NCBI GenBank assembly: GCA_024364735.1
Contig: JAGFNQ010006454.1
Coordinates: 49,864 to 113,863, forward strand
Reading direction: 5' to 3'
From: Boesenbergia rotunda
Lineage: Eukaryota; Streptophyta; Magnoliopsida; Zingiberales; Zingiberaceae
Length of the DNA: 64,000 bases
Shown here: piece by piece, positions 21,466 to 32,512 of the stretch
How the letters are laid out: every line of letters starts with the position of its first letter
Numbering within the stretch: the first letter of the stretch is position 1
Notes under the pieces: generated by a model
Database searches by the model: none
Told to the model about the DNA's origin: nothing
Seen by the model: the letters and a program-made list of their open reading frames with translations, nothing else
Translations under genes and position numbers: made by a program

Positions 21466-22683
21466 ATGTCTAATTTTAAATCGCATATTATTTGTTTCAC
21501 ATGCAGGGAGAGAGGGCACTATAAAAATCAGTGCCCTACTCGTAAAAATCGTTCGTCACCGGCGGCAAAGGAGGTACCAACGCCAGGAAACCGGAGGGAC
21601 AAAAGTCACGTACAATGCTTCAAGTGCGAAAAATACGGGCATTACAAAAACAAATGCTCGGCGAAGGTACGTAAGATTTACGTTCCAAAAGTTTTACAAT
21701 TTCCTGCACTGTCCTTAGATAACTCAGTTAATTTTTCTGAAAAATTAAATTTACTGCATAGTAGATTAAATTTTTTGCATGATAAATTACAAAATGTGAA
21801 TACAACTAAAATATCAGAAATAAATTGATTAATTCAGAATATCAATTCAGAAATTTCAAACATGAATTCTGAAAATATTAATTATGAAAACATGAATTCT
21901 GAAAACATGAATTCTGAAAATATTAATTATGAAAACATGAATTCTGAAAATATGAATTCTGAAAATATTAATTATGAAAACATGAATTCTGAAAATATTA
22001 ATTCTGATAATATTAGTTCTGATAATATTAATTCTGATATTAAATCTAAAATAAATTCTGATAATTCTACAGATAATGATACAATTAATTCTGGATCTAA
22101 ATCTGAAACTAAATCCGAATTCAAATTTGAAAATCCTAAGGATAAATCCAAATTCGAATTTGAAAATCCTAAGGATAAAGTTGAATTCAAAAATCTTAAG
22201 GATAATTCTAAGTCAGAAAATCCTTCAGATAATTACAAATTCAAATTCGAAAATCCATTGTATAATTCTAAATTCGAAGTTGAGAATTCTAAATTTAATC
22301 CAGAATTTAATTCAGAAAATCTTAAAGATAATTCAGAAATTAATTCTAAAAATTATAAGGATAACTCTGAAGATGATATCTCTTTAGATAATAATTTAAT
22401 TATCCCCTTAGATAATCCTGAAACCTTAATTAGTGGCCCAAATTACTCCACCTACTATAAGGATATTGAAAAATCAAATCTTAAAGAGGATATGGAACTA
22501 TCTAAGATAAAGGCCATAATAAATAAAAATTATAAAAATTCAAATAAATCGAAATTATTAGAAAAACTTGAAAAGAAAGATAAAAATGAAGAAGAAATTT
22601 TTGAAATAATGAAAATGATGAATTTAAACCCACAATTATTAATTAATCATAATAATCTCAAAAAAAAATTAAACCTTAATTAA
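21466..22683 (+). CDS. Zinc-knuckle and Asn-rich repeat protein of element D (one in-frame TGA)
   Basis: The ATG at 21466 starts a 405-codon frame ending at TAA 22681, with a single in-frame TGA at 21826-21828. The first part (120 residues) has two CCHC zinc knuckles, at residues 10-23 (CFTCRERGHYKNQC) and 51-64 (CFKCEKYGHYKNKC), then a leucine-rich helix around residues 85-115. After the TGA comes a tract of MNSEN and INYEN units, encoded by a 45-bp tandem repeat (about 21862-22000). Then come degenerate ENPKDKSKFEF-like repeats and a charged C-terminus. There is no capsid-like Gag core. CCHC knuckles bind nucleic acid, so a role in RNA packaging is plausible but inferred. Whether the TGA is read through or is decay is unknown. 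Confidence 0.65.
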
Positions 22684-23100
22684 TTTCGAATTAATTCAAA
22701 TTAAATCCTAATTAAATCTTAATTAAATTTAAATTAAATCTTAATTAAATTAAATTAAATCTTAATTAAATTAAATTAAATCTTAATTAAATTTAAATTA
22801 AATCTTAATTAAATTAAATTAAATCTTAATTAAATATAAAATAAATCTTAATTAAATTAAATTAAATTAAATCTTAATTAAATTCAAATTAAATCTTAAT
22901 TAAATTAAATTAAATCTTAATTAAATTAAATTAAATCTTAATTAAATTTAAATTAAATCTTAATTAAATTTAAATTAAATCTTAATTAAATTTAAATTAA
23001 ATCTTAATTAAATTAAATCAAATTAAATCTTAATTAATTCAAATAAATCTTAATTAATTCAATTAAACCTTAATTAATCAAATTAATTCAACTAAATTCA
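22684..23100 (+). repeat. AT-only satellite tract in element D
   Basis: Iterated CTTAATTAAATT and AAATTAAAT words, with a period near 25-30 bases, contain almost no G. The tract begins at the stop of the preceding ORF and fades into unique A/T-rich sequence by about 23200. Confidence 0.9.
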
Positions 23101-23199
23101 AATAATTCAAATTAATTCACTTTTCAATTAAATTCAAATTAACTCAACTTTAATTTAATTAAATTCAAATTAACTCAATTTTAATCCAATCTTAAATCA

Positions 23200-25424
23200 C
23201 TTAAATCTGAACCAAACTAAAACCTTACCCAAACCGCAACAATTAAATCAATAAAATCAAATATGTCAAAGTGGGTTGACATATTCGCAGGTTCACACGA
23301 TATGTATCAAATCGAGAATTTGATACATTCTTAGAAACAAAAATAAAATGTCTTGACTTGTTTGACTCATGCATAATTGTCATGCCATGCATTTGCTATT
23401 TTCCTTTAAAATATATGACATGTCATTCATATTTAATTTTTATGCATAATTTAGAAAGGTCATAAGAAAAAGATAATTGAAATTTGGCAACATAGTATTG
23501 GGAGGAGGTGAGATGATAGTACGTTAGAGAAACCAACTCTAATAAGATCAAGTCTACTTGGTCTCTTTAGACTGGTGAAACCAGCCGAAGCTACCGATCC
23601 AAGACCCAAGCTAGTTAGACCAGAAAATGACCTAATTTAATTTGAAAATGAAATTTTATTAAAAGGCTTTGTCAAGGAAAGGGTGGATGATCCCATAAGG
23701 CTTCGGCCAAAGAAGGCCTAGTGCCTCGCCAAGACCTGGAAGCCAATTTCTGAAATACAAATTCAAATTATCTTTTGTCAAATTCGAATCTAACACAAAT
23801 TTCAATTAGATTTAATAATGGAAAATGATTCAAGCATCTCACAATACACCTATAAGGCAATCATGTTTGTTGTATTGATACATCTAAAATGGGTGAGATG
23901 TTAAGGACTAATGAATTGAAAAATATTTTTCAAAATTGTTTTTCAAAATTGTTAGAATATTTTCCTAAAAATATATTTTTCAAAATAAAGCTTTAACATA
24001 ATAATGTTTTTATGGAATTCATGCTTGTCTGATTGATTATATATATTACACATTTTTCAAAAAGGTATATTGTTTTCCAAAAATTGATTGACTCACGCAA
24101 TTAGACACAAGCCTCTTAGGACAACACTAAAGTTCCTTAGGGCACTTAGATAGAGTCAAACGACATTAATACAGGGGGAGTGCTTTTCATATTTTTCAAA
24201 CTGCACTTTAAAAAACATTACTATTATTTGAAAATATCTTTTCGAAAATCATGCTTTAATCATTATCACTTGTGGCTCTTCGACAAAGATTTTACCTATT
24301 GCAAAAATCAAATGTTTACCTGTTCTTTTGATTCTGATAAACCCTAAAGACACAGAGGAAGGTCCACTTCATAATCTAAAAAGGACTCTGAGGATGTGTC
24401 AGATTTAGGGGGAGTCTGAGTCAAATATTTTTTTTCAAAGTCTTAAACTATTTTTTTATTATTAGAAAATTCCTTTGATTTGAATCTAACCTTAAGACTC
24501 AAAGGAAGAGTACTTGTGGTCAACAAGCTTCCCAGGACTGAGTCAAGTTTAGGGGGAGGTCAAATTAAAAGAATTATTCAATTACATGCTTTTAAAATAC
24601 TAAAAATCTATGTTTTTCAAAATACCACTTGTTAAAATTTGTGTGACTTATGAAATGATTTTGAAATAATAGTTACTTAGGTTGGAAAATTCCCAGGACA
24701 CTTAGGAAATGTCCTTGTGGTCAACAAGGTTTCCTAGGATAGTGTCAGACTGGAAAATAGACCAAGTTAAGTAAAATATTAGATCTTCAAAATTCACACA
24801 GTTTTTCAGCACATACTTTGTGAAATATTATCATTTTTCTTAAAATTTTTAATAATATTTACTTGTTTGAAAACTTTCCAGGGCACTTAGGAAATGCCCT
24901 TGTGGTCAACAAGGTTTCCTAGGATGGTGTCAGACTGGAAAAGAAACTCAATCAAGTAAAATATTTTCAAAAAAAAAAATATATACTTATGTCTTTCAAA
25001 ACCAATATTCTTAATTTTAAAAAAAAAATATTTTCAAATGTATTGTTAAGTACTTAATTTCTCAAAAAAAAAATATACTTATATTCTTTCAAAAAGAGAT
25101 TTAAATAATCTTTTAAAAGTACTTGCACTCCTTACAAATCATCTTTTCAAAGTATTTATACTTTAAACCTAGAGCATTTTCAAATTTATGCAATTTTTTT
25201 AAAAAACAAAATTGCACTAAGTATTTTCAAAACAAAAATTCAAAGGTTTTTCATTGTTGATGCAAGTTTATATCTTTTTGATGCATGACAAAGGGGGAGA
25301 GAGTGCTTAAGTTAGATTTTTTTCAGTTAGAATATTTTTTACTCTCCCAAAAACCTATACCTTTTATCCCAAGGATAGCAATTTAGCCCCTTAAACCAAT
25401 CTAACTTAAGTTATTGTCAAAAAT
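23200..25424 (+). other. Non-coding interior of element D
   Basis: There is no supported ORF. The AATGGGTGAGATGTTAAGGA-like stretch near 23889 resembles the spacer of element B. From 24480 to 24960 there are three diverged copies of a block with a CTTGTGGTCAACAAG core, ending in a GTCAAGTTTAGGGGGAG or GTCAGACTGGAAAA word; a weaker relative lies at about 24330. Several AGGGGGAG tracts resemble PPT copies. Confidence 0.65.
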
Positions 25425-25439
25425 CAAAAAGGGGGAGAT
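25425..25439 (+). other. Polypurine tract of element D
   Basis: AAAAAGGGGGAGAT lies immediately before the 3' LTR TGTTGG, the standard plus-strand primer site. Confidence 0.9.
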
Positions 25440-26941
25440 TGTTGGTGCAAGTTGCATCAATAATGTTCTCCTTTATGTGTTTTAATGTTTGACAATGTAC
25501 TTAAGTCAGTAATATGTTGAACAGACAAAGGGGAGCTAAGGAGAAGTAACCTAAGCCTGAGAAAAGTCCTAGTTAAGCTAGGCATGGAAACCCTAAGACC
25601 TAGCGAAGGGCCGCTAGGCTCTGGCGAAGGGCTGCCAGAAAGAAAAGACCTAGCAAAGGGCTGCTAGGCACCTGACGAAGGGATGTCAGGGGAACAAGAC
25701 CTAGCGAAGGGCTGCTAGGCACCTAGTGAAGGACTACTAGGCATAGAAGACCTAGCGAAGGGCTGCTAGGCACCTGGCGAAGGGCTGCTGGGGAATAAAG
25801 TCTTGGTCCAAGGGACTGAGCAACTTAGCTGAGCGATGACTAAGGACAGGAGTAGAGACGGGTCAGGGTTTGGGCGTCTCGAGGTCCGGGAGTATCGGAA
25901 GCTAAGTAAAAGTCCACCTGAAGGACTGGGCGGCAACCGTCTCCTGAAAGGAGTAGGTGAAGGGCGTGTTCCCGGGGTGGGAACTCGTGCCGGTTCGACC
26001 TAGGGTTTTGTGCAAATCTGAAGTCAGAACCATGTCCTTAGGCTTCATTTTTCATGCATGTATGCTTTGTGTTTGTGTATCTTGCAGGTAACAAGAACCG
26101 GAGACAAAGCAAGCCTTGCAGTGTTAATTCAGGGTGCTGCCCCTGTGTTGGGGGCGCCCCCAGCAAGGGGGGCGCCCCCCAGTCAGTGCTAAACAGGGAG
26201 CTAAGAGAGCAGCTTCGTGATGCAGTCAAAAGGAGTCAACCGGGGCGCCCGGAACATCCGGGGCGCCCGGGTCAACCCTGTTTGTGCTGTTTCGCGTTCT
26301 AAATGAAGATAAGCGCTCAGAAGGGCGCCCGGGATGTTCGGGGCGCCCTGGTCAACAGTCTTATCTCCCGCGGCGAGGTAGGCGCAAGGATAAGTGTTGA
26401 CCGAGTCTTCCGGGGCGCCCCCGTCGACCAGGGCGCCCCTAGGAGGGCTATAAAAGGGGCTTCGACCCCTCTTCTTCGAACACACTTCCTAACTGCGAAT
26501 CTGATCATTCCGACTGACGACAACGTGCTAAAGACGAGGTTCTGCGACCGGGAGGCTCCAGGAGGAAGTGCGCGGCACTTCGGAGGTCCAGATCGGCCGA
26601 GCTTCATATTTTATGTTTGGTTTGCAATTAATTTACAGTATTCATTTTCTATATTAATGCTTGTAATATTGCACTGTAAGTCGGGTTTCTCCGCCTCCGG
26701 AAATTCCGAAAAGGAGACTATTAGTGACTCAACGCCGAGTACATAGGCCTTGGACGTACTGACCCTGGGGGGTTGGGAACCAAGTAAATAAACCTGCCGT
26801 GTCCCCTGTTTTGCTTTCTCTTATTTTATTTTTATGTTTTCGCTGCACTAACGCTCTGAGTCCAGAAGTCTTACGAAAGATTTACGAAAGTTTTCACGAT
26901 CGATATTCACCCCCCCCTCTATCGACGGCACCGGTCCTACA
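25440..26941 (+). repeat. 3' LTR of element D (1502 bp)
   Basis: Same length and termini as 19857-21358, with about a dozen substitutions and offsetting small indels by eye. The hairpin array is at about 25599-25792 and the TATA box at 26449-26456. Confidence 0.95.
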
Positions 26942-27038
26942 GTGCGCACATCTGAGGGACGAGAGCCAAAATAGAAGAGGGCTTGAAGGCAACAGATCGA
27001 GGCTGCTGAATGAAGAGTCGATTGAGTCGTGAGGGTTT
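26942..27038 (+). repeat. Copy of left flank Z at the 3' end of C (part 2)
   Basis: Continues the Z copy after element D and ends GTGAGGGTTT directly against the 3' LTR at 27039, exactly as Z ends against the 5' LTR at 12574. No good polypurine tract is present. Confidence 0.75.
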
Positions 27039-28696
27039 TGTTAGTAAGAGCCCTAGAGCCAATTATTTGATGATTGACTATGGACTTTTGTGTTATTTTC
27101 TATCATTAATAAAGGCATGTTTGGTTATTATACTTACTTTATATTTGTGTCATATAGATAAGTATAATAATGTCCTTGGGTAGTAGGTTCTTATCTACAT
27201 TATATCGATTAGTTGAATTGATAATGAGATGATGTAGAGAACACTATACTAAATCATTCCTAGTCAAGCATTAATATTCAAGGAAAATATTAATGCATGG
27301 AGACTAGCATGTAGGTCAATTGATGACTTGAGCTCACTAGTCATGGATATGTGATATAAAGTTGACACATGAGTATACATTAGAGAATGTGTACTGAATT
27401 GACCCGCCATGAGAAAGTTTCATAGATTGTCATATGAGTGTCATAAACTTTCTCATGTGACCATTAGTATGAATAGTCCTTAGACCTGAAGTCACTACGG
27501 TTCCCTACATAAGGAGTTATGTACTTTGGTATCGTCAAACATCACCCATAACAGGGTGGACTATAAAGGCGATCACTGGGTATATAATGAATTATGCGGA
27601 GGGATGTGGGTGATATAGATGGGATCTATCCCTCCCATATGACAGGAGTGATATCTGTGGGCCCCTTGATCGAGTACTACTACTAAAACGCATGGTCATG
27701 CTCAAATGAGTCAATATGAGATATTGAACTCATTTGTTTGAGTGAGTCTACTCGAGGATCAAGAAACACAAAGATTGATTGAGGATGACACGGTCTATGA
27801 CTCATTGGTCAATCTAGATATCGAGGATAGAAGGACAAGGTCATACATTGTCATAGTCACGGAGGTTAAGTCGGATCTCGACTTTCTTGTTACTTGGGTA
27901 GCATTGATGCATTGCTAGATGCCGCTTATTGCTTTTGTGTCTAAATTGGTTTAGACACATTGCCAACGTTACGAGAGCCTATTGGGTCACACACTAAGGA
28001 CACGATGCTTCGGAGATTAATTGATCTTGATTTGGCTAAGATTTAATTGGAATTGGATTAATTGAGTTAGACTCAAGTGAATCCAATTGGATTATGGATT
28101 GAGATCTAATTTGAGTTAAACTCATTTAGATTAGACTCAACCACATTTGGATGAAATATTAATTCATTAAAATGTTTAATGAATTAATAATAGAGGAAGA
28201 TGGAGAGTTTCTCACCATTAGAGTGTTACATGAAAAGTTAGAGAGTTACATTAAAATGTTTAATGAAGGGAAGTTTAAATGGAAAAAGCTCCTCATGATA
28301 TGAGTATAAAAGAGTTTTTCCCTTGTCATTTGGAAGAGAACTTGTCATTTTCTTTCCCCTCTTCCTTCTCTTCTCCATCTTGATTGAAACCCACATCTTG
28401 GGTTCTTGGTGTTTTGTGAATTACCTCAAGTTGCTAGCACAACTAAGGTAGTTCTTCTCCGAAGTAGAGATATCGTGTTCGTGTGGATACGAATAGAGGC
28501 ACGGACACTTGAACGTACAAGAGATCCGGCGGCACTTGGACAAGCGGGATAAAACGTAAGGGCACGTTCAAATGTATACACTTTAGATAGATCTATTAGA
28601 TAGATGATTCCATACGAGTTTTTCTTTCGCATGGATCGCTTGAGGGATCTTGTTTCCGCTACGTTTTTGTGTTTGTGTCGCCTGAAGTTCCCAACA
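27039..28696 (+). repeat. 3' LTR of element C (1658 bp)
   Basis: Runs from TGTTAG to CCCAACA, followed by the GGTTT target duplication. It matches the 5' LTR with roughly 2-3 percent differences, several times more than the D LTR pair. Confidence 0.93.
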
Positions 28697-28701
28697 GGTT
28701 T

Positions 28702-29268
28702 GAGTGCTGAGATAATTATACTCGGGAAGTCTTAGGGTTCGAGTGTTGAGAGAAATGTACTCGGGAAGGGAAACCTTAGGATTGGAAATGGACCAGTCGA
28801 CTGATGCTGGATCAGTCGACTGATGTATGCCACAAAAAGATCGGTCGACTAATAAGGGATCAGTTGATTGGTGGTGGCTGGAAATTCGAACGTTGGGGTT
28901 GTAACATTTGAATCTAAGTGGGACCAGTCAACTGATCCTGGGGCAATCGACTGATAACGGTCATTTCAGCCTAGACCACTATTTAAAGGGGACTCGATTT
29001 TGGCTGAGAGTTCTTGATGAAATTGGTTTTGGTTAAATGTCAATTAGTAGTCTTTGTACTCAGGAGTGTTGTCCGGATTGTGGCGAGATTTTTCCACCCA
29101 TAAGGAGCTACACGAGCTAGCCGGAGGTCTTCCGGGGAGTCATCCACCGACGGATTAGGATCGTCCACCTTACGGACAGCCGTGGAGTAGGAGCTTCATC
29201 TCTGAACCACGTAAATTGGTTTGTTTTCTTAGTTGTTAGTTTTTATTATTTGTCATTCCGCTTATTGG
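28702..29268 (+). repeat. Right part of LTR-like repeat Z
   Basis: GAGTGCTGAG follows the TSD and continues the sequence broken at 12573. It has a cluster of CAGTCGACTGAT palindromes (about 28792-28960), a TATTTAAAG box near 28981, and a C/G-rich R/U5-like part. Its end is not sharp. Confidence 0.5.
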
Positions 29269-29604
29269 TGAAGGATGGCATGGGAGACAAGTCATGGATG
29301 TGCATGCATCCGAGGGACCGTGGACAAAGACAAAAAGGGGCGTCAAACGTGGGCAAGGATTGTCAGCTCCCTCTGCTATATAAGGTCCTCCGCACTCCGT
29401 CTGCAGGTACACGCGTGATAGTGTTTTTGTCACTGTTCTATTGCTTTCCTCTCTTCCACCGAAGACTAACTTGACCGTCGGAGGGCCTTGCTGGGAATTT
29501 TTCCCGGCAGGTTGCTAACAGTCACCTTTCTTCCAGATCGGAACTAGCATTAGCAGTACTCGGGTCCGCTTCGCTCTTGAGAGTCCATCTCACTCTGCGA
29601 CAGG
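29269..29604 (+). repeat. Mosaic LTR-like remnant with TATA box
   Basis: The first 60 bp (GAAGGATGGCATGGG onward) resemble Z at 12201-12262. The sequence then changes to another type with CTATATAAGG at about 29379 and a GACCGTCGGAGGGCC word, as seen in R/U5 parts of plant LTRs. No coding sequence. Confidence 0.4.
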
Positions 29605-30227
29605 ATCATCGTTCATTGAAATGAACAAGTTCAATGACATGGAATTACATAGGTGTTATAACGTATCTTCATATTGATTTTAACAGTAATTGAACGTTAT
29701 AACATCTCATAAAAATCACTGATGTGGGTGCCCTAAGCGAAATATGGAATCGATCCGTTTATCTTAGAGTAATCGAATTGTAATATCAGATACCTCAGCA
29801 GAAAACAATAACAATGGGTAGCATTGGACTACTGGTTTCTTTGACCTTCTCAGCAGAAAACAATAACAATGGGTAGGATATCAGTATATCTTGGCACGAT
29901 CAAGCAAATCAGCAACTTATTTCTCAGTCTTAGCCAATGCATTGGGTTTTGGATCATGAACAAATGCAACAAGGATGATGAACAGAAAATAGCAGAGGCT
30001 TTCGTTCACTGCAATCCACTAAATAATGAAATTTCTCCACCTAAGCAGCTTTCCTTTAACATATTAATTGGTAAAGATAGATAGCATTATTTTACATGAA
30101 GCATACTTGGCAGATTATGATCGCTATGAATTGGCTCAGTTTCACAATTAAGATTGCTCTTTGTTTTCTCAGTTGTATTCAGGACTTGACATTGTTAGTT
30201 GTATTCAAGACAATATCCAGTAGTTGT
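29605..30227. other. Unassigned flank of element E
   Basis: No gene is recognised. A 27-base word (CTCAGCAGAAAACAATAACA onward) is directly repeated at about 29802 and 29847. The sequence resumes at 42942 after element E, so it is the DNA into which E inserted. Confidence 0.4.
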
Positions 30228-32498
30228 TGTTGGGATCGGGTGCATGTTGACAAGGATACGGGTTCGTAAATTTTTAAAATTTTACGTGCAGCGGAAAAAG
30301 TAGCATAAATAATTTCTCAAATTATTTTTAATCACGTATCTAGCATGCAACCTTATAATGTGTGGACATAATCATAAATTAAAATTTTACGGGAAAGTAA
30401 ACTAATTTACTTAGTACCTCTCGTAACTCGAAGTAAGGGACGAGATCCAACCGTAGCGTCCCTTGGAAGCTTCGCCTCTATTCGCGTCCACGCCGAGTTC
30501 ACTTCGGGATGACTTCGCAAAGCCACGAGTTTTGTGCCGACGAGAACTACTAGATTCTCCAAAAGCACAACTAGAATTTCAAGAGAAAGAGATGGAAGAC
30601 TAGCCACCAAATAACGAAATCAAGATTCAGCGAAGGAAGGAGTTGCGACCCGCTTCTTCTTCTTCTTTGACACCTACTTGGTGGAGACAACTCTCGGCAA
30701 CCCTAGGGTGCGCCGGCCCTAGGAGGGGTGCGCCGGCCCTAGGAGGGGTAGGGGGGGCGCCGGCCCTTGGAGGAGGAGAGAAGGAGAGGGAGAGAATAAG
30801 AGAGAGAGAGAGCTACTAGATCTCTTGATAACTCAATTGAGGAATTCAAGCCTAGCCTTGGTTACTTTATATAGTAGCCTCTCCTTTGCCAAGTCTCCCC
30901 TTTAACAGAATTTTTCATAAGAAATTTATCCTATAAATTTTCTTATGAATTATTCCGTTTATGCCAAGTTTTATTATAACTAACTTTATAATAAAACAAA
31001 TACATCTCTCCTTTTATTATGGAATAAAATTTACAAAAAATGTATAAATTTTTCTTATTATGGAAAAATCAATTCATAATTGATTTTATAAAATTAAAAT
31101 AAACCGATCCATGGTTCATTTTAAATTTTCATAAAAAGAATAAATTTCTATAAATTTCTTTATATATATTTCTTTATATTGATTTATTTATCCATAATTT
31201 TATAAAACAAATCGCGCTTGATTTATTTTATAAAATAAACCAACTAAATTGGTTTTCTCTCCTTGTAGTGGCCGGCCAAACCAAAGAGGGTGGGCACCTT
31301 CTTTGGCCGGCCACACCAAGCCAATCCCTCGCGAATTAAACTCATTTAATTCGCCCAATAAGCCTTCAAAAGACTTAGCCATTTTAAGCTTCCGTTGCGC
31401 CTCTGATAAATTTAGATTCGACTTATTTCTCTTGATCGGAAAATCCAATTTTCAACTCGTTTTAAATCCCTCGGATTACTCGTAGTGCGTGTGACTAAAT
31501 AGGCTTTCGATTTATGTTGGCTGTCTATAATCAACCAATTATAGAACGATCATGAGTGGCACCTAGTAGTACATCATGACCCCCAATTAATCGAAAGATC
31601 AACGGTTGACCTCAGATATAATTCTGAAACCCTTCAGCAGCTCTAATGAATCGTGCCTCATTCCCTTCACCATCTTATACCCACTTGGTTCTGGACATGG
31701 TCAATGTGTGTCAGTCCCCACTAGGCTGACTATGTCACACCTAGCCCAAGTAACGTTCTCTCGTCCTTTGGATTTCTAATTACTCTCATGTATTCAAGAG
31801 ACTCATACTCTAAACATGACGTGCTCTGGCCAGAGGCTTTGAGTAACAATCCGACGATAGGTCTTGGGTATACATCTCCTCGCAAGGAGTGGTGAATTCT
31901 TTGTAGGTTGTTCAAACATCTTCGGGCACTTCGGCTTATACCCAACCATCCTGGGTCCACACCTCCATGGAGATGCTTGCTTAAGATGTTAAAGTATAAG
32001 TCTCCATGACCAAGATGACTTGAACACCGCAAGTCAAAGGAACATCGCACTTAAGCTGCGGTAAGAATTTAACTAACATGTCTATGTATAAACTACCATG
32101 TGAAGTTTTACAGCTAGTCACTCCAATGAACTAGTTCCCTTAACTAGAATCCATGTTTATCTCCGGACATCCCAATGTCACCAGCCAGTGAGAATCAGCT
32201 GATTAGAGAATAACCCATGCTAGTCTCAACAAAATTGATAGTGTCCGTATTTATCAATTCATCGACTAGGGATATTTTTCATACTTCACAATTGCACATG
32301 AAGAGATAATCACTAGTTGTGATTCCATCACAAATTCTCTCATGCTGTGAATTGTATTGCGGACATTCAGTAGATGAGTTTAAGATCCCAGTCAAATACA
32401 CAAATATGTATACTCAAATAGTGAATTTTCATTTATTAAAATAAATGATTACAATCATAAGGCGATTGCCTTAGAACACTTCTCTCATATTACTAACA
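30228..32498 (-). repeat. 3' LTR of element E (2271 bp)
   Basis: Starts TGTTGGGATCGGG and ends TACTAACA next to the PPT. A minus-strand TATA box (TATATAAAG-like) is at 30865-30873. It has one copy of the hairpin-bearing repeat that is amplified in the other family members. ORFs such as 31730-32050 recur in all LTR copies and are not genes. Confidence 0.93.
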
Positions 32499-32511
32499 AA
32501 CTCCCACTTGG
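32499..32511 (-). other. Polypurine tract of element E
   Basis: Reads CCAAGTGGGAGTT on the minus strand, directly before the 3' LTR. Element F has the same tract at 60356-60368. Confidence 0.85.
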
Positions 32512-32512
32512 C

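Larger units (their letters stand above)
19857..26941 (+). mobile_element. Non-autonomous LTR retrotransposon D, nested in C
   Basis: A 7085-bp element with two 1502-bp LTRs (TGTTGGTGCAAG to CCTACA), a PBS, a PPT and a 4.1-kb interior. The interior codes only for a zinc-knuckle and low-complexity protein; no protease, integrase, RT or RNase H motif is visible. Its size and content fit the TR-GAG/LARD concept. The two LTRs differ at about a dozen sites by eye (under 1 percent), so the insertion is young. The flanks carry an 8-bp near-duplication, GTGCGCAT on the left and GTGCGCAC on the right. It presumably uses proteins of another copia element; which one is unknown. Confidence 0.9.
12574..28696 (+). 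mobile_element. Angela-like Ty1/copia retrotransposon C, with nested element D
   Basis: A full-length element with equal 1658-bp LTRs, TGTTAG and CCAACA termini, a PBS, one gag-pol frame and the target duplication GGTTT at 12569-12573 and 28697-28701. Without the nested 7085-bp D insertion it would be about 9.0 kb. Gag style (LDWYRNLRIVL, LILQSLPEGY) and the RT resemble the Angela/Tork side of copia. The normal PPT between pol and 3' LTR is absent; a copy of the left flank stands there instead. Six nonsense codons make it non-autonomous. Confidence 0.9.
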
